From contig JAFXJP010000008.1 of NCBI GenBank assembly GCA_017532155.1, positions 1 to 64,000 of the forward strand: a stretch of DNA of 64,000 nucleotides, in the 5' to 3' direction. Of this stretch, positions 55,231 to 63,700 are shown piece by piece. Within the stretch, counting starts at the first letter, position 1, and every line of letters starts with the position of its first letter. The stretch is from Clostridia bacterium. GTDB lineage: Bacteria; Bacillota; Clostridia; Christensenellales; Aristaeellaceae. The notes beneath the pieces were generated by a model. The model ran no database searches. It saw only the letters and a list, made by a program, of their open reading frames with translations, and was not told where the DNA came from. The position numbers were made by a program, and so were the translations under genes.

Positions 55231-56606
55231 CCGAACATGAAATTGATCTGCTGCTTGAAAAACAGCGCGCTTACTATCAAAGCGGCGCCACGCTGAACGT
55301 CGACAAGCGCATCGATGCGCTGCGCCGGCTGCGCGCCGTCATCCAGAAATATCAGCCCGAAATTGCCCAGGCGCTGCAGGCGGACCTTGGCAAAAGCGAG
55401 TACGAAGCGTACATGTGCGAAATCGGCTTGTCGCTGACGGAGATTTCCTACATGATCCGCCATACGCGCCGTTTTGCCGGCAAAAGATGGCGCTATACGC
55501 CGCTTGCGCAGTTTGCCGCCACCAGCTATCAGCTGGCTTCGCCCCTGGGCTGCACGCTGATCATGAGCCCGTGGAATTATCCTTTCCTGCTCACCATCGA
55601 GCCCTTGGCCGACGCCGTCGCCGCAGGCAACACCTGCCTTGTAAAGCCCAGCGCCTATTCCCCGCATACCAGCGCCATCATTGAAAAGATCATCCGCGCT
55701 GTTTTCCCGCCGGAGCACGTCTCCGTCGTCACGGGCGGACGCAAGGAAAACTCCTATCTGTTGCACAAGCGTTTTGATTTCATCTTCTTTACCGGCAGTC
55801 AAAGCGTAGGCCGCGAGGTGCTGCGCAGCGCTGCCGAAACGCTCACGCCCGCCGTGCTGGAGCTGGGCGGCAAAAGTCCCTGCATTGTGGATGACACCGC
55901 GAATCTCGCCCTGGCTGCCCGCCGCATTGTCTTTGGCAAGTTTCTCAATTGCGGGCAGACCTGCGTCGCGCCGGATTTCATTTTATGCGACGCCGCCGTG
56001 AAAGACACGCTCGTCAAGGAAATCATATCGCAGATCCGCCTGCAGTTCTCCGATCATCCGCTGCAAAATCCCAATTACGGCAAAATCATCAATGAAAAGC
56101 ATTTCGACCGGCTGCTTGCGCTGATCGATGAAAACAAGCTTGTGCACGGCGGCGAAAGCAACCGAGAAACGCTGCAGATTGCGCCTGCCGTGCTGGATAA
56201 CGTAACGATGGATGATCCCGTCATGCAGGAAGAAATCTTCGGTCCCATCCTGCCCATTCTCACCTATGAGCGCTTTGAGGACGTCATCCCGCTGCTGTCC
56301 TCCCGCGAAAAACCGCTGGCGCTGTATCTGTTCTCTGAAGATAAGCAGCACATCGAACAGATTACCCATCGGCTGTCCTATGGCGGCGGCTGCATCAATG
56401 ACGTTGTCATCCACCTGGCGACAAGCGAAATGCCCTTTGGCGGCGTAGGCGAAAGCGGCATGGGAGCGTATCACGGCAAAATGGGCTTTGATACCTTCTC
56501 GCACGTCAAAAGCATCGTTAATAAAAAGACGTTCATGGATCTGCCCATGCGCTATCAGCCGTACCAGAATTTTTATCGCAAGCTGCTTTCCTTCTTCCTG
56601 CGCTGA
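55227..56606 (+). CDS. Aldehyde dehydrogenase, class 3-like
   Basis: 459 aa. Blocks: TLIMSPWNYPFLLTIEPLAD (cofactor region), FTGSQSVGREV, the general-base Glu in LELGGKSPCIVDD, and the catalytic Cys in LNCGQTCVAPDF. A C-terminal hydrophobic stretch (YQNFYRKLLSFFLR) resembles the membrane-anchoring tail of class 3 fatty aldehyde dehydrogenases. It oxidises an aldehyde to the acid with NAD(P). The start is GTG, overlapping the ADH stop codon, with AGGAGGG 7 bases upstream. Confidence 0.93.
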   Translation: MTEHEIDLLLEKQRAYYQSGATLNVDKRIDALRRLRAVIQKYQPEIAQALQADLGKSEYEAYMCEIGLSLTEISYMIRHTRRFAGKRWRYTPLAQFAATSYQLASPLGCTLIMSPWNYPFLLTIEPLADAVAAGNTCLVKPSAYSPHTSAIIEKIIRAVFPPEHVSVVTGGRKENSYLLHKRFDFIFFTGSQSVGREVLRSAAETLTPAVLELGGKSPCIVDDTANLALAARRIVFGKFLNCGQTCVAPDFILCDAAVKDTLVKEIISQIRLQFSDHPLQNPNYGKIINEKHFDRLLALIDENKLVHGGESNRETLQIAPAVLDNVTMDDPVMQEEIFGPILPILTYERFEDVIPLLSSREKPLALYLFSEDKQHIEQITHRLSYGGGCINDVVIHLATSEMPFGGVGESGMGAYHGKMGFDTFSHVKSIVNKKTFMDLPMRYQPYQNFYRKLLSFFLR

Positions 56607-56618
56607 AAAAACAGGCAT

Positions 56619-56665
56619 GCCCTCCCTTTTGAAAGCATAGCTTTTACAAAAAGGGAGGGCTTTTT
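56619..56665 (+). terminator. Terminator after ALDH whose 3' arm carries the SPOR gene RBS
   Basis: GCCCTCCCTTTT and AAAAGGGAGGGC pair perfectly with an inner GAAAGC-ATA-GCTTTT hairpin, then five T. The SPOR gene ATG follows the last T, and GGGAGG inside the 3' arm is the only Shine-Dalgarno sequence available to it. Confidence 0.85.
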
Positions 56666-57511
56666 ATGCGTGCACAGGGATTAAAAACGCAAAGCTATAA
56701 ATCAGGCGGCGTATGGCGGCGCTTTGTTTTGTGCGTGCTGCTGGGCGCGCTGATCTGGGGCTCAGGCGCGCTTTTACGCGAAAAAATGGGCATTCCGCTG
56801 GCCTTTTCCCTCTCGCCCAAGGCCACCGCTGCACCGCAGCACACCGCCTCGCCTACCGAAAAGCCCGCCTATGACGCCTGCGACATTTCCCTTTCCGCCC
56901 GCAATTGGTACGCGCTGCAGCTGGGCGCATTCACCCAGGAAAACGCCGCGCATCAGCTGTCGCAGGAGTTCATCCCCCGCGGCGCAGCCGGCTATATTCA
57001 CCGGCAGGACGACGTCTATCGCGTGTATGCCGCCGCTTATCCTACGCGCGCCGAGGCGCAAAGCGTGCAGACACACTTGAGCAATCAGGGCGTAACAACC
57101 TATATTCAGCCCTGCAACGAAGCCGCTTTCACGCTGCGCGCAACCGGCACGAAGGCGCAGCTCGGCGCCGTGAAAGATATTTTCACCTATCTGGATGCGC
57201 TGAGCATGAAATTCTTCACATTATCCAGCCAATTGGACAAAGGCGACATGAGCGTCGGCGAAGCGCTCGGCGCACTGTCTTCCGAAGCCGCCACCTGCCG
57301 CGCGCTTGCACAGGCGCTGAAGGATACCTTTTCCGGTGACACGCCGTCTGCCGCCGCGCACGTTGTTTCGCTGCTGGATTCCATCGCCCTGTCCTGCGAA
57401 AACGCCCAAAACAGCCAAAGCGCCGCACGGTCAGGCGCGGCGCTGAAAAGCTGTCAGTTGATGGTGATCACAGGCCTGCAGGCGCTCTCCTGCAGCCTGT
57501 CCCAGCCGTGA
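56666..57511 (+). CDS. Membrane-anchored SPOR-domain protein
   Basis: 281 aa. A short basic N-terminus is followed by one membrane helix (RFVLCVLLGALIWGSGALL) and a Pro/Thr linker. A SPOR domain covers about residues 75-152 (WYALQLGAFTQENAAHQLSQ, then VYRVYAAAYPTRAEAQSVQTH). SPOR domains bind denuded peptidoglycan glycans, often at the septum. The C-terminal ~120 residues are helical and unassigned. Its ribosome binding site lies in the 3' arm of the preceding terminator, so translation of readthrough RNA should be restrained by the hairpin. Its stop codon directly abuts the stop of the convergent gene. Confidence 0.85.
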   Translation: MRAQGLKTQSYKSGGVWRRFVLCVLLGALIWGSGALLREKMGIPLAFSLSPKATAAPQHTASPTEKPAYDACDISLSARNWYALQLGAFTQENAAHQLSQEFIPRGAAGYIHRQDDVYRVYAAAYPTRAEAQSVQTHLSNQGVTTYIQPCNEAAFTLRATGTKAQLGAVKDIFTYLDALSMKFFTLSSQLDKGDMSVGEALGALSSEAATCRALAQALKDTFSGDTPSAAAHVVSLLDSIALSCENAQNSQSAARSGAALKSCQLMVITGLQALSCSLSQP

Positions 57512-58606
57512 TCAGCGGTTGGGGGCATTGCACTTCGAGCAGGGCTTCAGATCATAATTGCCAATCTCGCTGTACAGGAAGGAACCCTTGAGCGGCAGAT
57601 ATTTAATGCTCGTACTGGAGCAGTTTTCATCCGTATGATAGAACGAACCGCCGTCCGGGTTATAATACAGCTTCATATTGGGATCGGGGCTGTTGGTGGG
57701 CATCAGCGTGTAGTTGGGCGTAGGCGTGCCCGCGTTCACAATCTTGGTCGCCGCCGTCAGCGAGGCGGGATCCACATACCACTGGCCGTTCACGCGCAGC
57801 ATCAGCACTTCATAGCGATATCTGGTCGGTTCATTGCCGTCGCCGCGGTCAATCAGCGCTTCCATGGTGATCGTGCGCGAATCGTCTGCATCATTGCCCG
57901 AAACATAGATAACATCAAAGTTCGTAGGTGTCTGCGTGCCGCGCACCTTGAAAATCGCCTGTTCGGGATTGGACTGGGCATTTTTCCATGCGGGCGAGCA
58001 GTAATTGAGCATGGCCGTATAATCCAGGTTCATCCAGCTGTTCATAAACTGCTCCAGACGCTCCTGCGCAAGCGAACGCGAATCCGGCGTTTCTTCCGGC
58101 TTGGCGGCAGGCTGTGCGTTATTGGCATTGACCGTATCCGCATATGTGCCCACCTGGCTGGCTGTCACATCGCGGCCAAAGAGATTGGACAGATCGCCGT
58201 TGTTATACGCGCTGGTCGGATCAGCCGGTGGCTGCATCAGCGACGTGGTAAACCACAGCGCCGCCGCCACCGACACCATCATCAGCGCGGTGTAAATCAG
58301 CGTCATGGTCTTGCGCGCCTGGGGAATGAACGCGCCAAACGCCCACATGCAAAGGAGTGCCAGCGCCGACAGCGCCACAAAGCCCCAATGCACCTCACTG
58401 TAGCCCAGAATCAGCGCCACAATGAAAATAATGGGCAGGATCAGCGTCATGCACACCTGCAAAAAAACGAAATTGCGCTTTCTCTGCACCCTTTCCACAG
58501 GCCGCGGCTCATCCATACGCACCTGGAAGCCGCCGCCCTGTGTGCGGCCGGAATTTTTCAGCCCATACAGCGGCGCAGAAGAATATCTCTTGCGGTTTTC
58601 GCTCAT
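57512..58606 (-). CDS. Membrane protein with NTF2-like and C-terminal CxxC segment
   Basis: 364 aa. The charged N-terminus (~55 residues) is followed by three or four hydrophobic segments (about 48-70, 75-93, 100-122) and an extracytoplasmic part. It contains LAQERLEQFMNSWMNLDYTAML (NTF2-like) and a C-terminal block GGSFYHTDENCSSTSIKYLP ending with LKPCSKCNAP. I know the last block from uncharacterised Clostridia proteins but cannot name the family. The start at 58606 has AAAGGGG 8 bases upstream. The stop is adjacent to the stop of the convergent SPOR gene, with no terminator between. Confidence 0.7.
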   Translation of the reverse strand: MSENRKRYSSAPLYGLKNSGRTQGGGFQVRMDEPRPVERVQRKRNFVFLQVCMTLILPIIFIVALILGYSEVHWGFVALSALALLCMWAFGAFIPQARKTMTLIYTALMMVSVAAALWFTTSLMQPPADPTSAYNNGDLSNLFGRDVTASQVGTYADTVNANNAQPAAKPEETPDSRSLAQERLEQFMNSWMNLDYTAMLNYCSPAWKNAQSNPEQAIFKVRGTQTPTNFDVIYVSGNDADDSRTITMEALIDRGDGNEPTRYRYEVLMLRVNGQWYVDPASLTAATKIVNAGTPTPNYTLMPTNSPDPNMKLYYNPDGGSFYHTDENCSSTSIKYLPLKGSFLYSEIGNYDLKPCSKCNAPNR

Positions 58607-58714
58607 GCGCAATCCCCTTTCTGAAACATTTTTGTCATAAAGCATCTTATATTATAACACATCGAAACAAAAAGTAAATATTCATTCTGACCAAAGATGG
58701 TAAATTCTGTGCCG

Positions 58715-59896
58715 TTACGGCACGATATGATTTTCTTTGCGCGGAAAGCGCAGCTTTTTCATGCCGTTCATCCGCATCAACCGCTCAAGCGCCTCCCGCA
58801 GCGCCGCGCGGTCATACTTTTCTTCCGGCCAAAATGTGCGCACCTGCAATTCCTGCGCCTTTTTGTCGCGCACGCATTCGATGCGGCCTATCAGCTTTTC
58901 GCCCTGCAGCACCGGTAGCACATAATAGCCATATTTGCGTTTCTCTGCCGGCGTGTAAATTTCCCATGTATAGGAAAAGCCAAACAGCGCCTCAATCTGC
59001 TTTCTGTCCCACAGGAAGGAATCCAGCGGAGCAATCAATTCCGTGCGCGGCGCATATTCCGTGTGCAGGCTCTCCTCCAGCAGCTCCGCATCCGCGCTTT
59101 GCAGATAGAAAATATCTTTCAGTCCCTCTACTTTTACCGGCAGTATTTTTCCCTGCTGCAGCAATTGCTGATATGCCTTTTCACGATTTTTCGCTGTAAA
59201 ATCAGGGATGCACAAGTGCGCATCGCTGCGCCGATTCCACAATAAGCCTACCGCGCCGATCCGCCGCTGCAGCAGATACGCGCGATGGTCGTCATCCTCC
59301 GGATACGGATCAGGCGCAGAGAGGATTTCCTGCGGCAGGCAGTTTTCGGCAAAATCAAAGCAGCGGCGCGTGCCGTCCTTGTGATGCACGCACAGTTCGC
59401 CGCGGAAATAGAGCATTTCCATCGTCGCCCGCGCGCCGGAGGTACGGCTCCAGTACCAGTCTGCCTGGCCCAGATCCGGCAAATCCTCCGAGCATGCCGG
59501 CCCGTGCTCCCGCAAAAACGCCCGCACCCTGGGAGCAAGCGCCTCCACAATTTCATAGCTGCGGCGCTCGCTGCTTGCATGATACGCCCGTGTACGCGCA
59601 AAGCAGGGGTAATCCGCCGATGGCAGAATGCACAGATTCTTATCAAAATAATCCACCAGCGCGCGCCTTTCATACAGCGCCTCGTGCATGTGCGCCGGAC
59701 AATAATCGCTCACACGCGACAGATATGTAATCTCCGGGCTGCGGCCGCACACATCCACCGGATCATACTGCACACAGCCCGCCGCGCGTGTAAAGTCAAT
59801 CACGCCATCCGTGCCGTGATAGCGGTATGCGCCGACAAGCCCTTGCCGCCGCAAAATAAATCTGCGCGCCTGCGCCAGAGTAATGGTGCGTTCCAT
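58715..59896 (-). CDS. AlkZ/YcaQ-like DNA glycosylase (HTH_42 family)
   Basis: 393 aa. The family motif Q43-Y-D45 in GCVQYDPVDVCGRSPE matches the QxD catalytic motif of AlkZ/AlkX glycosylases. The block ALYERRALVDYFDKNLCILP and the C-terminal AELIAPLDSFLWDRK-like stretch (here TELIAPLDSFLWDRKQIEAL) also agree. AlkZ unhooks interstrand crosslinks and bulky alkyl adducts; the AlkX branch is broader. It is a cytosolic DNA-repair protein, here not next to any antibiotic cluster. The start at 59896 has GGGAGG upstream. Confidence 0.85.
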   Translation of the reverse strand: MERTITLAQARRFILRRQGLVGAYRYHGTDGVIDFTRAAGCVQYDPVDVCGRSPEITYLSRVSDYCPAHMHEALYERRALVDYFDKNLCILPSADYPCFARTRAYHASSERRSYEIVEALAPRVRAFLREHGPACSEDLPDLGQADWYWSRTSGARATMEMLYFRGELCVHHKDGTRRCFDFAENCLPQEILSAPDPYPEDDDHRAYLLQRRIGAVGLLWNRRSDAHLCIPDFTAKNREKAYQQLLQQGKILPVKVEGLKDIFYLQSADAELLEESLHTEYAPRTELIAPLDSFLWDRKQIEALFGFSYTWEIYTPAEKRKYGYYVLPVLQGEKLIGRIECVRDKKAQELQVRTFWPEEKYDRAALREALERLMRMNGMKKLRFPRKENHIVP

Positions 59897-59987
59897 GCTG
59901 CCGCCTCCCGTCCTTTTCATTTTGATTATAGCAAACATTTGTTCTTATTTCAAGTGCGATCCATTGCGCCGCTTCCCGCTTTTATGC

Positions 59988-59993
59988 TATAAT
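59988..59993 (+). promoter_or_regulatory. -10 element of the ttcA-like / recD2 / comF operon
   Basis: A perfect TATAAT 36 bases before the start codon; TTGCGC at 59964-59969 with 18-base spacing is a possible -35. Confidence 0.5.
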
Positions 59994-60028
59994 AAAAAAT
60001 AATCCTTCTCACGAAAAGAGGTGTGCGC

Positions 60029-60748
60029 ATGAAACGCTTGCTGGGCGATATTCGCCGGGCAGACACGGATTTTTCCATGATTCAGATGGGCGACCGCGTA
60101 GCCGTCGGCGTGTCGGGCGGCAAAGACAGCCTTGTGCTTCTGCGCGCACTGAAAACATATTCTCAGTTTTCCGTCAAGCCCTTTGAGGTGATCGCGCTCA
60201 CACTCAAAACGGGCGATCCCTTTGACGTATCGCCCATCCGAAAGCTGTGCGAGGAGCTTGAGATCCCCTATATTGTAGAAGAGTGCGACCTTCTGTATCA
60301 GCTGTTTGAGGTCAGGAAGGCCGAAAATCCCTGTGCGCTGTGCGCAAGGCTCAGGCGCGGCGCGCTCCTCCGCATGGCCAGGGAAAACGGCTGCAACAAG
60401 CTGGCTCTGGGGCATCACCGCGAGGATGCAGAGGAAACGCTGCTGATGAGCGTGCTGTACGAAGCGCGGCTGCACACCTTCCATCCTGTCACGCATATGG
60501 ACGAGCAGGGCGTCACCGTTATCCGCCCGATGATCTACGCGCCCGAAAAGGACGTGATTCATCTGGCGAAAAAGCTTTCCGTGCCCGTGGTCAAAAACCC
60601 CTGTCCAGTGGATGGGCATACCACGCGGCAGGAGATCAAAGAGCTTCTTGACGATCTCACGCGCCGCTATCCGCGCGCAAAGGAATATCTGCTCACCGCG
60701 CTCAAGGATGAAGACCGTTACGGCCTTTGGAACAAAAACAAGGACTAA
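60029..60748 (+). CDS. TtcA-like PP-loop tRNA thiolation protein
   Basis: 239 aa. The PP-loop SGGKDS is at residues 29-34. Cys residues in NPCALCARLRRG (about 101-106) and in NPCPVDGHTT (about 190) match the iron-sulfur ligands of TtcA-type enzymes. TtcA adds sulfur to C32 of tRNAs using ATP; the Firmicutes proteins of this group are less well defined. The ATG at 60029 has AAGAGG 8 bases upstream; a GTG at 60023 is less likely. It leads an operon with recD2 (6-base gap) and comF. Confidence 0.88.
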   Translation: MKRLLGDIRRADTDFSMIQMGDRVAVGVSGGKDSLVLLRALKTYSQFSVKPFEVIALTLKTGDPFDVSPIRKLCEELEIPYIVEECDLLYQLFEVRKAENPCALCARLRRGALLRMARENGCNKLALGHHREDAEETLLMSVLYEARLHTFHPVTHMDEQGVTVIRPMIYAPEKDVIHLAKKLSVPVVKNPCPVDGHTTRQEIKELLDDLTRRYPRAKEYLLTALKDEDRYGLWNKNKD

Positions 60749-60754
60749 TAATAT

Positions 60755-62956
60755 ATGGAAGAAATCCGCGGCACCATCACAGAAACGCTGTTTCGCAATG
60801 AAGAAAACGGCTATACGGTTTTGCAGATCCGCGCCGGACGTGAAAACGTAGGCGTGGTTGGCGTCATGCCCGAAATAGCTGTCGGCGAGCAGGCCGTCTT
60901 CCAGGGTGAATGGGTCATGCACCCGCAGTACGGCAAGCAGTTTAAGGCCGCGCAATGCGAAATATTAAAGCCCTCCACGCTGCTGGGTGTGGAAAGGTAT
61001 CTCTCCTCCGGCCTCATTCGCGGCGTCGGCCCTGCTACCGCCAAGCTGATCGTGCAGGAATTTGGCGTAAAAGCGCTGGATATCATCAGCGAACAGCCGC
61101 ACCGCTTAACCGAAATCGCCGGCATTGGCACCAAGCGCGCCGCGCAGATTGCCGATAGCTTCCGCGAGCAGTATGCCGTGCGCCAGGCGATGGTCTTTTT
61201 GCAGTCCTATGGCGTATCGCCAGCCCTGGCTGTTAAAATCAGCAAGGTATACGGCGACCGCGTCAAGGAAATCATCCTCGCCAATCCCTACCGTCTGGTA
61301 GAGGATGTAGACGGCGTGGGCTTTCTCACCGCCGACCGCATCGCCCTGTCCATGGGCATCGCCGCCGAAAGCGAAGGGCGTTTGCGCGCCGGCCTCATTT
61401 ACGCCCTGCAGGAGGCCGCAGTCTCCTCAGGCCATACCTACCTGCCGCTCAGCGAATTGATGCAGCGCGCCGGGCAGCTTTTGCGTGTGGAAAAAAGCCT
61501 TTTGGAAACGCACATCTCCGCCCTGCTCCTCAGCCGCAAGCTGCGCAGCCATATCATGGAGGACGGCACAGAAGGCATTTTCCTGCCACAAATGTGGCAG
61601 GCCGAAACAGAAATCGCACGGCGGCTGCACGAGCAGCTGGGCGCAGCGCAGGTGGTAATGCGCGCCACCGTTGCCACGCAAATCACCGCTTATGAAAATG
61701 CCAACGGCATTTCTTTTTCTCCGACACAACGTCAAGCCATCTCCATGGCCGTACAGGAAGGCCTGCTGGTCATTACCGGCGGCCCCGGCACAGGCAAAAC
61801 GACGATCATCAACTGCATCTTGTCGCTGCTGGACAGCGAAAGCGTATGCCTTGCCGCGCCGACCGGCCGCGCCGCCAAGCGTATGAGCGAGGCCACCGGC
61901 AAGGAAGCCTCCACGCTGCACCGGCTGCTGGAATACGGCGGCGATGAAGGCGAATTTATCCGCGACGAGGAAAACCCGCTGGATTGCACCTGCCTGATTG
62001 TGGATGAAATGTCGATGGTGGATGTATTTTTGATGCGCGCGCTGCTGCGTGCGCTGCCGGTTGGCGCCCGGCTCATTCTGGTGGGCGACGCCGATCAATT
62101 GCCATCCGTAGGCGCAGGCAATGTGCTGGGCGACATCCTGCAAAGCAGCGTCATCCCCTCCGTCCGTCTTACCGAAATCTTCCGTCAGGCAGAATCCAGC
62201 CTGATTGTCCGCAATGCCCACGCCATCAATCACGGCGAAATGCCGCAGGTGAATTTGAAGGGCAGCAATTTCTTCCTCGAGCGCAAGCCTTACGCCGAAT
62301 CTGCCGCGCAGACAATCGTGGAGCTGTGCAAAACGCGCCTGCCCAACTTCCTGAATTCCGGCGATCCCATCCGGCAGATTCAGGTGCTGGCTCCCACCAA
62401 GAAGGGCGCGTGCGGCGTGAATGCGCTCAACTGCATGCTGCAGGCTGCGCTCAATCCGCCCTCGCCCGAAAAAGAAGAAATCGCCTACGGCGACGGCGTT
62501 TTCCGCACGGGCGACAAGGTGATGCACATCAAAAACAACTATAACCTTGAGTGGGAAGACGAAAAAGGTCACGAAGGCCAGGGCGTGTTCAACGGCGATA
62601 TGGGCACGGTGCTATTGGTAGACAATGATGACAAAACGCTCTCCGTGCTCTTTGATGACGGCCGCATGGCCGAATATGAATACGGCATGCTGGAAGAACT
62701 GGAGCTTGCATACTGCCTTTCCGTGCACAAAAGCCAGGGCAGTGAATTCCGTGCGGTGGTGATGCCCGCCGTCGGCGGCCCGCCGATGCTGCTCACCCGC
62801 AATCTCTTTTACACCGCTCTCACCCGTGCAAGGGAATTGGTCGTACTCGTCGGCCGCGAGGACGCCATCGCCGCCATGGTCAATAACAATCACATTGCCC
62901 GCCGCTACACCGGCCTTTGCCAGCGTCTGCAGGAAATTCCCAAGGTGCGCCTATGA
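60755..62956 (+). CDS. recD2: RecD2-type SF1B DNA helicase
   Basis: 733 aa. The N-terminal OB-like and helix-hairpin-helix region contains GLIRGVGPATAKLIVQEFG and LTEIAGIGTKRAAQIADSF. Helicase motifs follow: Walker A GGPGTGKTT, Walker B VDEMSMVD, motif III-type LVGDADQLPSVG, and the C-terminal SVHKSQGSEFRAVVMP plus FYTALTRAREL. RecD2 is a 5'-3' helicase acting in DNA repair without RecBC. It overlaps comF by four bases (ATGA). Confidence 0.95.
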   Translation: MEEIRGTITETLFRNEENGYTVLQIRAGRENVGVVGVMPEIAVGEQAVFQGEWVMHPQYGKQFKAAQCEILKPSTLLGVERYLSSGLIRGVGPATAKLIVQEFGVKALDIISEQPHRLTEIAGIGTKRAAQIADSFREQYAVRQAMVFLQSYGVSPALAVKISKVYGDRVKEIILANPYRLVEDVDGVGFLTADRIALSMGIAAESEGRLRAGLIYALQEAAVSSGHTYLPLSELMQRAGQLLRVEKSLLETHISALLLSRKLRSHIMEDGTEGIFLPQMWQAETEIARRLHEQLGAAQVVMRATVATQITAYENANGISFSPTQRQAISMAVQEGLLVITGGPGTGKTTIINCILSLLDSESVCLAAPTGRAAKRMSEATGKEASTLHRLLEYGGDEGEFIRDEENPLDCTCLIVDEMSMVDVFLMRALLRALPVGARLILVGDADQLPSVGAGNVLGDILQSSVIPSVRLTEIFRQAESSLIVRNAHAINHGEMPQVNLKGSNFFLERKPYAESAAQTIVELCKTRLPNFLNSGDPIRQIQVLAPTKKGACGVNALNCMLQAALNPPSPEKEEIAYGDGVFRTGDKVMHIKNNYNLEWEDEKGHEGQGVFNGDMGTVLLVDNDDKTLSVLFDDGRMAEYEYGMLEELELAYCLSVHKSQGSEFRAVVMPAVGGPPMLLTRNLFYTALTRARELVVLVGREDAIAAMVNNNHIARRYTGLCQRLQEIPKVRL

Positions 62957-63660
62957 AAACGCTGCAGGATATTCTCTTCCCGCGCGCAGCCACCTGTCTG
63001 TATTGCCAGCATCCGCGCAAGGCTGTATGGCCCGGCGGCCTGTGCCCCGATTGCCTTGAAAAGCTGGAAGAAAACAGGCCGGGGGAAAACGTCTGTCCGC
63101 GCTGTATGACACCGCTTGACGACGAGGGCAAGTGCCTTTTCTGCCTGCAAAAAGCGATGGGGCCTTTGCAATACGCCTATGCGCCCTTCCGCTACAAGAC
63201 CGTAGCGCGGCACTTGATATTGCAGCTCAAATTTCACTATCAGGATGATGCTGCACCTTTGCTTGCCCAGCACATGCTTCCACTGATTCCATCCGGCAAA
63301 TTTGATGCGCTGGTTCCTGTGCCGCTGCATAAGCGCAAAGAGCGCTTCCGCGGCGCCAATCAGGCCGAAATCCTCTGTCAGTTACTATCGCCCAAGGCAG
63401 GCTTGCCCGTGCTGACGCCGCTGGAGCGTACGCGCTATACGCGTCCGCAGAAAAACCTGACGCCTTCCCAGCGCCAGAAAAATGTGCGCGACGCATTCAC
63501 GCTGACAACCCCGGTGGAAGGGCTGCATCTGCTGTTGGTGGATGATATACGCACCACCGGCGCTACCGCCCGCGAATGCGCCCGTGCGCTGCTGCGCGGC
63601 AAGGCGGCGAGCGTTTCTCTGCTCACCGCCGCCATCGCTACCAGAGACGACGAAAAATAA
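62953..63660 (+). CDS. comF: ComF-family phosphoribosyltransferase-like protein
   Basis: 235 aa. Two CxxC zinc pairs in the N-terminal region (CLYCQH with LCPDC; CPRC with CLFC) precede a type I phosphoribosyltransferase fold with the PRPP loop LLVDDIRTTGATA. ComF/GntX proteins take part in DNA uptake during transformation and in fork repair, with a possible helicase-loading role. Translational coupling to recD2 fits a DNA-handling role. The 3' end is followed by a bidirectional hairpin terminator. Confidence 0.93.
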   Translation: MKTLQDILFPRAATCLYCQHPRKAVWPGGLCPDCLEKLEENRPGENVCPRCMTPLDDEGKCLFCLQKAMGPLQYAYAPFRYKTVARHLILQLKFHYQDDAAPLLAQHMLPLIPSGKFDALVPVPLHKRKERFRGANQAEILCQLLSPKAGLPVLTPLERTRYTRPQKNLTPSQRQKNVRDAFTLTTPVEGLHLLLVDDIRTTGATARECARALLRGKAASVSLLTAAIATRDDEK

Positions 63661-63700
63661 AACCGATCCGAAGCTGAACCGCCCGGATCGGTTTATTCTT
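63659..63700. terminator. Bidirectional terminator between comF and the sulfatase gene
   Basis: AACCGATCCG and CGGATCGGTT pair around a 13-base loop, with an A-rich left flank and TTATTCTTTT on the right. Confidence 0.8.
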
